NCBI GenBank assembly: GCA_030583925.1
Contig: CP129482.1
Coordinates: 2,542,001-2,606,000, forward strand
Length of the DNA stretch: 64,000 nt
Direction of reading: 5' to 3'
DNA from: Anaerolineales bacterium
Lineage (GTDB): Bacteria > Chloroflexota > Anaerolineae > Anaerolineales > Villigracilaceae
A program made the position numbers and the translations under genes. Position 1 is the stretch's first letter, and every line of letters starts with the position of its first letter. The notes under the pieces were generated by a model. It was not told the origin of the DNA. It searched no databases and saw only the letters and a list, made by a program, of their open reading frames with translations. Positions 40,855-48,266 of the stretch are shown here, in pieces.

Positions 40855-41694
40855 ATGACTCAATACAAAATCATCGCAGGGACATTTCACGTCAAAGGTT
40901 TTTCGCCCGACGGCGATTCGATCCGCTTTCAAGCAAACAACATGGCGAACTGGGATTTTTTCAAGTGGCAAACCGAAAAAGACAAGAAGGCGTCGCGCAA
41001 GCAACTCCGCATCGAGTCCATTGATGCAATGGAGACTCATTACGAGGGCTATCACCAGCCGCGTACGTTCGCGCTCGCCGCGCTCGAATCGTTGCTCGAA
41101 TTGGTCGGAATCAAATCGGTGACATACAGCCTGAGCATGACCAAGATCGTGGACGCGGACGACGGCAAGGCGGGATTCATCGCTTCCGCTTCGACGGATA
41201 AATATGGTCGCCCCGTAAGCTATCTTTTCCCCAAGTCTGCAAAACTCACGGACGGCGCGGTGATGGATTCGGCGACGCTTCCGATTGAAGATTCGATCAA
41301 CTTCGAACTCGCCCGCGAGGGATTGGTCTACCCGACGTTTTACACCACCACCGACCGCGTCTTTGCTGAGAAGTTTCGCGCGGTGGTCGCCCGCGCCCGA
41401 AAGACAAAGCGCGGCATCTGGTCCATTGACCGCACGTCGGATTTCACGCTGTACGACATCCGCACATTGCAAGAAGACATTTTGCTCCTGCCCAAACTCT
41501 TCCGCCGCCTCGTCAGTTTCTTCGACGGCTACTCGGAGTTCAATCAACTCAGCGATTATTTGACGAAACAAAAGGACAGTCTCGTGCTGTGGGATGGCAC
41601 AAAGAAAAAGTCGCTCGCCGAGTTGATGAAGATCAGCGGACGGAGGATTCAGTTAAAAACGCCAGTGGAGGATATTTTCTTCAAGGCGAAGTGA
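40855..41694 (+). CDS. Staphylococcal-nuclease-like protein
   Basis: A 279-residue protein with an N-terminal SNase (thermonuclease) OB-fold. SPDGDSIRFQ gives the first metal-binding aspartate. RIESIDAMET aligns with R-x-x-x-I-D-x-x-E and so keeps Arg35, Asp40 and Glu43 equivalents. NFELAREGLVYP keeps the Arg87 equivalent, and RKTKRGIWS closes the domain. About 90 C-terminal residues are unassigned (DGTKKKSLAELMKISGRRIQ may bind nucleic acid). No signal peptide is seen, unlike secreted nucleases. The ATG at 40855 has GGAGG upstream. Confidence 0.82.
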   Translation: MTQYKIIAGTFHVKGFSPDGDSIRFQANNMANWDFFKWQTEKDKKASRKQLRIESIDAMETHYEGYHQPRTFALAALESLLELVGIKSVTYSLSMTKIVDADDGKAGFIASASTDKYGRPVSYLFPKSAKLTDGAVMDSATLPIEDSINFELAREGLVYPTFYTTTDRVFAEKFRAVVARARKTKRGIWSIDRTSDFTLYDIRTLQEDILLLPKLFRRLVSFFDGYSEFNQLSDYLTKQKDSLVLWDGTKKKSLAELMKISGRRIQLKTPVEDIFFKAK

Positions 41695-41705
41695 GGGAAG
41701 CGGAA

Positions 41706-41799
41706 TCAAGTAGACAGGGAAACAGGTAGACAAGGAAACATCCCGAAGTCAATGACCTCGGGATGTTGTAATCTCCAGTCTCAAGTCTCGAATCTCTGC
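41706..41799. repeat. Word-like repeats and hairpin between convergent genes
   Basis: GTAGACAGGGAAACAG and GTAGACAAGGAAACA resemble the repeat at 3170-3236. A perfect 10-bp hairpin, AACATCCCGA with TCGGGATGTT (41737-41767), may terminate both flanking genes. ATCTCCAGTCTCAAGTCTCG (41770-41789) is the inverted form of the repeat at 3131-3165. Confidence 0.7.
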
Positions 41800-41800
41800 C

Positions 41801-43882
41801 CTACTCATCCTTCTTCCCCTCCATCTCCTTCTTGTGCGCCTCAATGATCGGACCCGCCACATGGGTTGGGACAACATCGTAGTGATCCATCTCCATCGTG
41901 AAGTAACCGCGTCCGCCCGTGATCGAGCGGAGTTGCGTGGTGTAACGCGTCATTTCCGCCATTGGCACGTGCGCCACGATGACCGTGTTGCCGCGTTCCG
42001 AGTCGGTGCCTTGGACGCGTCCGCGGCGGGTGTTGAGGTCGCTCATCACGTCGCCCATGTTCGCATCGGGGATGGTGACGCGCACGTTCATGATCGGCTC
42101 GAACAACACGGGACCCGCCTCCTGCACCGCGAGTTTGAACGCCTCCCGCCCCGCAATTTCAAAAGCGACAGGTTTTGAATCCACCTCGTGTTCCTTGCCG
42201 TCATACACGATGACTTTGACGTTGCTCATCGGGTAACCCGCGAACGCGCCGCGCTCCATCGTGGCTTTGATTCCTTTTTCGATGGGCGGCAAATAGGACT
42301 TGGAAAGATTCATGCCGACGAGCTCATCGTCGAATTCAAAATCGGCGCTTGGAAGCGGCTCGATGCGTAAATGCACTTCCCCGAATTGACCCGCGCCGCC
42401 CGTCTGCTTTTTGTGGCGATATTGCGCGCTCGCTTTGCGAGTGATGCCCTCGCGGTACGGAATTTTTGGTTGATGCGTACCCAACCCCACTTGAAATTTC
42501 GTCTGCGCGCGGTTAATCGCCACGTCAATGTGCTGGTCGCCCATGCCTTGCAACACGGTCTCGTGCGTAATCGGGTCGTTCTGCCACGTCAGAGTCAAAT
42601 CTTCTTCGCACAATTTGGTGAGGGTTGGCGAGATCTTCGCCGCATCACCTTGCGTCTTCGGCGTGACCGCCACGCGATACAACGCGGCAGGGAACTTCGG
42701 CTTTTCAATCGTCAGCGGATGACCTTTATCGCAGAATGTGTCGCCCGTCGCGGTGACGGATAACTTCGACACGGCGGCAATGTCCCCCGCGTGAACAATC
42801 TTCGCAGGGATGACTTCTTTGCCCCGTTGGAAATGCAAACCTGACATGCGCTCGTCCGCGCCTTTGTTTTGATTCCACACATGCGCGTCGGCTTGAATCG
42901 AACCCTGCATCACGCGGAAATACGTCATCTTTCCGACAAACGGATCGGCGGTCGTCTTCCAAACATACGCGGCAAGCGGCTCAGTATCCGACGGCTTTAA
43001 AACTTCCTCGCCGCTTTTGCCTTGTGCAATTCGTTTGGGTCCGTGCGCGGGAGACGGCATCAAGTCAACGATGTCGTTGAGCAAAGCGATCGCGCCGATC
43101 TCACGTCCGCCCGCCGCACAGAACACAGGGACAAAGCTTCCGGCGTAGACCACGTCTTCCAAGCCGCGCACCATCTCCCCGTCCGAAAGAGAACCGTTCT
43201 CCAAATATTTTTCCATCAACTCATCTTCCCCCTCCGCCGCGTCTTCCACCATCGCAAAGTGCGCCGCATCCGCCGCTTCTTTTAATTCGGCGGGAATCTC
43301 GGCAGTCGTTTTGCCGTCGCCCATGTACGCCTTCATGCCGATCACATCCACCACGCCCGTGAAGTTTTGCTTTTCGCCGATCGGGATATGCACCTGCACA
43401 ACGCGTTTGCCATGCGCTTCGACAAACTCTTTGATCGCGTCGTATGTTTTCTGATAATCCGCGTTATCGCGGTCCATCTTATTGATCACGAAAAAACGCG
43501 GCAGGTTGAACTCGTCGCAATAACGCCATGCGATCTCCGCGCCGACTTCGATCCCGGCAACCGCGTCCACTAAAATAATCGCGCCGTCGGCAACACTCAA
43601 GGCAGAAATGATCTCGCCCACAAAATCAGTGTAGCCCGGCGCGTCAATGATATTGATCTTGTGATCGCGGTGCTCGATCGGTATCACGCTGGAATAGATG
43701 GAAATCTTTCGACGCTGTTCCTCGTCATCGTAATCTGAAACTGTTGTGCCGTCTTCTACTTTTCCAAGTCGTGTGGTCGCCCCCGTCGCGTGCAAAAATG
43801 ATTCCGCCAACATCGTCTTCCCCGCGCCGCCATGCGACACCAACGCAACGTTGCGCAGAAACTCGGTGGTATACTCTTTCAT
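41801..43882 (-). CDS. fusA: Elongation factor G-like GTPase (EF-G paralogue)
   Basis: A 693-residue translational GTPase. The P-loop is SHGGAGKTMLAESF rather than the AHIDAGKTTTTE of canonical EF-G. G3 is IDAPGYTDFVGE and G4 is VINKMDRDN. Domains II-V follow, with YRHKKQTGGAGQFGEVHLRI (domain IV start) and TDSERGNTVIVAHVPMAEM in domain V. The altered P-loop and missing G-prime insert place it among EF-G-like paralogues (fusA2 type), not the main factor. Its role in ribosome recycling or stress is an inference. Confidence 0.9.
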   Translation of the reverse strand: MKEYTTEFLRNVALVSHGGAGKTMLAESFLHATGATTRLGKVEDGTTVSDYDDEEQRRKISIYSSVIPIEHRDHKINIIDAPGYTDFVGEIISALSVADGAIILVDAVAGIEVGAEIAWRYCDEFNLPRFFVINKMDRDNADYQKTYDAIKEFVEAHGKRVVQVHIPIGEKQNFTGVVDVIGMKAYMGDGKTTAEIPAELKEAADAAHFAMVEDAAEGEDELMEKYLENGSLSDGEMVRGLEDVVYAGSFVPVFCAAGGREIGAIALLNDIVDLMPSPAHGPKRIAQGKSGEEVLKPSDTEPLAAYVWKTTADPFVGKMTYFRVMQGSIQADAHVWNQNKGADERMSGLHFQRGKEVIPAKIVHAGDIAAVSKLSVTATGDTFCDKGHPLTIEKPKFPAALYRVAVTPKTQGDAAKISPTLTKLCEEDLTLTWQNDPITHETVLQGMGDQHIDVAINRAQTKFQVGLGTHQPKIPYREGITRKASAQYRHKKQTGGAGQFGEVHLRIEPLPSADFEFDDELVGMNLSKSYLPPIEKGIKATMERGAFAGYPMSNVKVIVYDGKEHEVDSKPVAFEIAGREAFKLAVQEAGPVLFEPIMNVRVTIPDANMGDVMSDLNTRRGRVQGTDSERGNTVIVAHVPMAEMTRYTTQLRSITGGRGYFTMEMDHYDVVPTHVAGPIIEAHKKEMEGKKDE

Positions 43883-44054
43883 CGAAAAAGCCCTTCCTAA
43901 GCAGTTGGGATGTGAAATGTCGCATGATTGTAAACAAACTCAAGTGAAATGTCAAAGCGGGATGAAAAATCCGCTTCATCCCAACGGGCAACCTGTTTCG
44001 CCCTAGTCAAGCACGATCACGGCTTTTGTTTTTTCCGCAATCTCGCCCTCGACG

Positions 44055-44939
44055 ATGACTCAAACCGAATCGAACGCCGAACTCTTCTATGAAGCCATGC
44101 TCTTCGAGGTGACCAAAGCTTTCGCGCTCCCGCAAACCCCGCGCACACGCAGATTGATCGAACTCATCTTTGGCAAAGCCGCGCGTTCAGCGACAAACAT
44201 CGCCATGGACTTGGACCGCGTCGTCGGCGAAGGCGGACACGCCGCAGGCGCGCGTTGGTTCCTGCCGCGCTTCGTCAAATCGCACTGCGCGCGCGGCGTC
44301 GAGAACATCCCCGCCAGCGGACCGTTCGTCATTGCCGCCAACCACCCCGGCTCGATCGACACCGTTGTCATTACCGCTCACTCCACACGGCGCGACTTGA
44401 AATTCATCATCGGCGACATCCAATTTTTATTGAAGATGCCGAACTCGCTGAAAGGATTCATCGTTGCCCCGCCCAAAAGCGATACGATAGGAAGGATGCA
44501 GGTTGTGCGCGAGTCTCTGCGCCACTTGCAAAACGGAGGCGGACTGCTCATCTTCCCGCGCGGCGGCATCGAAGCCGACCCCGAATTCATGCCAAACCCA
44601 GACGATGAATTCCATCACTGGTCGCGCAGTTTGGAAATTTTCTTGAAGCGCGTACCAAACCTGCAAATCCTCATCACCATCGTCAGCGGCGTGATCGCCC
44701 CCGCCGCTATGCGTCACCCGATCACAAAATTTCGCAAAGCCCGTCCCGACCGTCAACGACTGGCATTCGTCTATCAACTGTCGCGACAACTGATGAGCGG
44801 CAAACAACTCTTCGACCTCGTCCCTCGCGTCACGTTCGGCGAGATCATCCAAGGGACGAATCACGATCACTTGCTCGCCGAGATCGAACACGCCGCCCGT
44901 CGCACGCTCGCGCAACACATGGAATGGTCGAGCGCATGA
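44055..44939 (+). CDS. PlsC-like 1-acylglycerol-phosphate acyltransferase
   Basis: A 294-residue acyltransferase. Block I is AANHPGSIDTV (a NHx4D-type histidine and aspartate), block III is LLIFPRGGIEADPEF, and the region between matches the LPLAT fold. No strong membrane helix is present, so it may be peripheral. It opens a plus-strand run leading into pgl (ATGA overlap), gnd and zwf. The connection of a lipid enzyme with pentose phosphate genes is probably only operon sharing. Confidence 0.82.
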   Translation: MTQTESNAELFYEAMLFEVTKAFALPQTPRTRRLIELIFGKAARSATNIAMDLDRVVGEGGHAAGARWFLPRFVKSHCARGVENIPASGPFVIAANHPGSIDTVVITAHSTRRDLKFIIGDIQFLLKMPNSLKGFIVAPPKSDTIGRMQVVRESLRHLQNGGGLLIFPRGGIEADPEFMPNPDDEFHHWSRSLEIFLKRVPNLQILITIVSGVIAPAAMRHPITKFRKARPDRQRLAFVYQLSRQLMSGKQLFDLVPRVTFGEIIQGTNHDHLLAEIEHAARRTLAQHMEWSSA

Positions 44940-45700
44940 AGCCCGAACTTCGCATCTTCAAAGATTCGGAACGGTTGAGCCGCCACGCGGCGAATTTATT
45001 CGTTGAAACATCGAATCAATCCATCCTCGAACGGAATCAATTTCTGGTCGCGTTGAATGGAGGCAGTACGCCGATGCGGCTGTTTCAATTGCTTGCCTCC
45101 GAATACCGCACACAAGTTGCATGGGATAAAGTCCACGTTTTTTGGGGCGACGAGCGCTGTGTCCCGCCGACGGACGCGGGAAGCAACTATCGTCAGGCAT
45201 ACGAAACATGGTTGAGTAAAGTTTCAATTCCTGAAAACAATATCCATCGCGTGCAAGGCGAACTCGACCCAACCTCCGCCGCGATGAAATACGCCGAAAC
45301 CCTGAATCAGTTTGCCGATTCAAATTTTGATTTCCCGCGCTTCGACCTCGTCTATCTCGGCATGGGCGAGGACGGTCACACCGCTTCATTATTCCCCAAC
45401 TCACCCGTACAAGCGACGGAACCCGTGATCGCCGTCACCGCGAATTACCAAGATCGCCCCGCCAACCGCGTCACAGTGACACAACTTGTCTTCAACCAAG
45501 CGCGGACGATCGCCTTCATGGCAACAGGTGAGAAAAAGGCTAGTGTTTTAGCCGAAGTCTTGAGCGACAGATATAATCCTGAGTTATATCCCGCGCAGCG
45601 CATCGACGCGAAAAACGGCGAACTACTCTGGCTCGTGGACGAATCCGCGGCAAGCAAATTGCCGAGGAGAATCAAAGGGTTGAAGATTTGTGAAGGATAG
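44936..45700 (+). CDS. pgl: 6-phosphogluconolactonase
   Basis: A 254-residue enzyme hydrolysing 6-phosphogluconolactone to 6-phosphogluconate. FLVALNGGSTPMRLFQLLA, VHVFWGDERCVPPTDAGSNY and YLGMGEDGHTASLFP are the SOL/DevB-type motifs. The ATG at 44936 overlaps the previous stop (ATGA). It is followed by gnd and zwf, so the oxidative pentose phosphate branch is complete here. Confidence 0.95.
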   Translation: MKPELRIFKDSERLSRHAANLFVETSNQSILERNQFLVALNGGSTPMRLFQLLASEYRTQVAWDKVHVFWGDERCVPPTDAGSNYRQAYETWLSKVSIPENNIHRVQGELDPTSAAMKYAETLNQFADSNFDFPRFDLVYLGMGEDGHTASLFPNSPVQATEPVIAVTANYQDRPANRVTVTQLVFNQARTIAFMATGEKKASVLAEVLSDRYNPELYPAQRIDAKNGELLWLVDESAASKLPRRIKGLKICEG

Positions 45701-45703
45701 ATA

Positions 45704-45797
45704 ATGTCATTGCGAGGAGGGCTTCAGCCCGACGAAGCAATCTCCTCGATACAGAAGATTGCTTCGGGCAAAGAGCAAAACGCCCTCGCAATGACAT
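45704..45797. repeat. Dispersed imperfect palindrome, copy 2 (TGTCATTGCGAG family)
   Basis: ATGTCATTGCGAGG at the left end and CCTCGCAATGACAT at the right are exact reverse complements. An inner pair, GAAGCAATCT with AGATTGCTTC, is also present. Copy 1 is at 444-540. It fills the pgl-gnd gap. Confidence 0.85.
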
Positions 45798-45811
45798 AAC
45801 AAGGAGACAAC

Positions 45812-46720
45812 ATGGAACTCGCAATGATCGGATTGGGGAAGATGGGGTTGAATATGACGATTCGCCTTGTACGCGGCGGGCATCGCGTGGTTGGCTACGC
45901 GCGTAGCGCCGCTTCGATTCAAGAGGCGATCAACAACGGCGCGGAGGGCGCCAAGTCGCTGGCGAAAGCGGTAAGTAAACTCAAAGCGCCGCGCGTCGTC
46001 TGGCTAATGATTCCCGCTGGGCAAGCGACGGATGAAACGGTTCAAAAATTATCTGGGCTACTTTCAAAAGGCGACGTTGTCATTGACGGCGGAAACTCGA
46101 ATTACAAAGATTCGATACGCCACGCGGAGATTCTCGAACGAAAAGAGATTGAATTCGTGGACTGCGGCACGAGCGGCGGGGTGTGGGGCTTGGAGGAGGG
46201 ATACAGCCTCATGATCGGCGGCAAAGCCAAAACGGTGGAAAAGATGCGTCCTATCTTTGAGACGTTGGCTCCCGCCGCCGATAAAGGTTGGGGACGCGTC
46301 GGTCCGCATGGCGCGGGTCATTTCGTCAAAATGGTTCACAATGGAATCGAATACGGCATGATGCAAGCCTATGCCGAGGGGTTCAGCGTGATGAAGGCAA
46401 AAGAGGAATTTGGACTCGACCTGGCACAGATCTCGCACATTTGGCAATACGGAAGCGTTGTCCGATCTTGGCTGCTCGATCTCGCCGCCCGCGCCTTGGA
46501 CGACGACGCGTCACTTTCGGAGATCAAGCCCTGGGTGGCTGATTCGGGCGAAGGACGTTGGACCGTGTTCGAATCGATTGACCTCGATGTGCCTGCGCCC
46601 GTGTTAACGTTGGCGCTTCAAATGCGATTCGCCAGCCGCGACGAGGAAAATTATTCGGCGCGCATGTTGGCGGCGCTGCGAAATCAATTCGGCGGACACG
46701 CGATCAAGAAAGCGAAATAG
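45812..46720 (+). CDS. gnd: 6-phosphogluconate dehydrogenase, decarboxylating (short form)
   Basis: A 302-residue enzyme converting 6-phosphogluconate to ribulose 5-phosphate and CO2. The Rossmann motif is MIGLGKMGLNMTIRLVRGG. DGGNSNYKDS and DCGTSGGVWGLEEGYSLMIGG are substrate-binding blocks, and GAGHFVKMVHNGIEYGMMQA carries the catalytic lysine. Length is that of the short, often NAD-linked form. AAGGAG precedes the ATG. Confidence 0.95.
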   Translation: MELAMIGLGKMGLNMTIRLVRGGHRVVGYARSAASIQEAINNGAEGAKSLAKAVSKLKAPRVVWLMIPAGQATDETVQKLSGLLSKGDVVIDGGNSNYKDSIRHAEILERKEIEFVDCGTSGGVWGLEEGYSLMIGGKAKTVEKMRPIFETLAPAADKGWGRVGPHGAGHFVKMVHNGIEYGMMQAYAEGFSVMKAKEEFGLDLAQISHIWQYGSVVRSWLLDLAARALDDDASLSEIKPWVADSGEGRWTVFESIDLDVPAPVLTLALQMRFASRDEENYSARMLAALRNQFGGHAIKKAK

Positions 46721-46724
46721 TTTA

Positions 46725-46790
46725 GCCACAGAGACCACAGAGACCTTTGAGATTTTTCACAAAGAACTCTGAGTTCTCTGTGGCAAAGAG
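46725..46790. repeat. Word-like repeat (GCCACAGAGACC family)
   Basis: GCCACAGAGACCACAGAGAC and the inverted partner TTCTCTGTGGC, located between gnd and zwf. Related to 23434-23496. Confidence 0.7.
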
Positions 46791-46799
46791 AGACTCATC

Positions 46800-48257
46800 A
46801 TGGACAACAACCTCCCCACTTCCATCATCATCTTCGGCGCGTCGGGCGATTTGACAAGGCGCAAACTCATCCCGTCCCTGTTCAATCTGTACCGCAAGGG
46901 AAGGATGCCAAAAAAGTTCAGGATCCTCGGTTACGGCACAACAGAATATACCGATGAAGCATTCCGTTCACATCTCGAGGAAGGAGTGAAGCAATTCGCC
47001 TCCTTCAAATTCGAAAAAGACCAGTGGTCCGATTTTGAGTCAACGCTTTTTTACCAGACAAAAAAATACGATCAATCCGATTTCGACAATCTTGACGCCG
47101 CATTGACTCGCTGGGAGGACGGTCCCGGCAACCGCGTCTATTACATGGCGACTCCGCCCAGTGTGTTCCCCCACATCATTGACCTGCTTGGAGAAACCAA
47201 ACAACTAAAAGAACGAGACGGCTGGCGACGCGTGGTCATCGAAAAACCGTTCGGCACAGACCTTGCCACGGCAAAACAACTGAACCAACAGATCCACAAG
47301 ACGTTACACGAGAACCAAATCTATCGCATTGACCATTACCTCGGTAAAGAAACCGTGCAAAATATTCTAGTGGCGCGCTTTGCCAATACGATCTTTGAGC
47401 CACTCTGGAATCGAAATTACATTGACCACGTGGAAATCACAGTCGCTGAAAAGGTCGGCGTGGAGCATCGCGGACAATTCTACGACGGCGTCGGCGTGAT
47501 GCGCGACATGTTCCAAAACCACTTACTGCAATTGCTTTCGCTTGTCGCCATGGAGCCGCCCTCGTCGTTTGAGGCAAACGCGTTACGGAACGAAAAGGTC
47601 AAGGTACTGTCATCCATCCGCCCGATGAACGCGGAAGCGGTCGCAAAGAATGCCGTCCGCGCGCAATACAAGGGGTACTTGAAAGAAGAGGGCGTAAACC
47701 CCGAGTCAAAAACACCGACCTTTGCCGCGCTCAAACTGCAGGTGGATAACTGGCGCTGGCAGGGAGTCCCGTTTTATTTGCGGTCGGGTAAAGCGCTGAA
47801 AGAGAAGGTGAGTCAGATCACCATCCAATTTAAAGAACCGCCGCTGTTGCTGCTCAATTCAACGGACGGTAATCTCGCACCGAACATGCTCGTCCTCTTC
47901 TTACAGCCCGATGAAGGAATTCACTTGCGCTTCGAGGCAAAAGCGCCAGACACCGTTTCAGAGACGCGCTCCGTGGATATGGAATTCCACTACGCGGACT
48001 CATTCGGCAAGACGGCGATTCCCGAATCTTACGAACGCCTCTTGCTCGACACGATAACTGGCGACGCCTCGCTATTCACGCGTGCCGACGAGGTGGAAAC
48101 CGCTTGGGGACTCATTGACCCCATCCTCGACGCGTGGAAAGGGACAACCCAACCGCTCGACACGTACGACGTCGGCTCGTGGGGTCCCACCAAAGCGGAC
48201 GCGTTGCTCGCCCGCGATGGGCGAACCTGGTCCATGTGGGATGCGAGGGAAGAATAA
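46800..48257 (+). CDS. zwf: Glucose-6-phosphate 1-dehydrogenase
   Basis: A 485-residue enzyme oxidising glucose 6-phosphate to the lactone. The coenzyme motif is IIFGASGDLTRRKLIPSL; the signature RIDHYLGKETVQN holds the substrate-binding and catalytic histidine/lysine; and FYLRSGKALKEKVSQI is present. It completes pgl-gnd-zwf. The last 110 bases recur as a frameshifted copy at 51142-51254 beyond the next gene. Confidence 0.96.
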   Translation: MDNNLPTSIIIFGASGDLTRRKLIPSLFNLYRKGRMPKKFRILGYGTTEYTDEAFRSHLEEGVKQFASFKFEKDQWSDFESTLFYQTKKYDQSDFDNLDAALTRWEDGPGNRVYYMATPPSVFPHIIDLLGETKQLKERDGWRRVVIEKPFGTDLATAKQLNQQIHKTLHENQIYRIDHYLGKETVQNILVARFANTIFEPLWNRNYIDHVEITVAEKVGVEHRGQFYDGVGVMRDMFQNHLLQLLSLVAMEPPSSFEANALRNEKVKVLSSIRPMNAEAVAKNAVRAQYKGYLKEEGVNPESKTPTFAALKLQVDNWRWQGVPFYLRSGKALKEKVSQITIQFKEPPLLLLNSTDGNLAPNMLVLFLQPDEGIHLRFEAKAPDTVSETRSVDMEFHYADSFGKTAIPESYERLLLDTITGDASLFTRADEVETAWGLIDPILDAWKGTTQPLDTYDVGSWGPTKADALLARDGRTWSMWDAREE

Positions 48258-48266
48258 GCGGCATTG

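Noticed and set aside
44000..44057. Minus-strand stretch reading VEGEIAEKTKAVIVLD before a stop
   Set aside because: It looks protein-like and might be a third gene stub, but it is short, closed by a stop upstream, and I cannot match it to any gene in the window.
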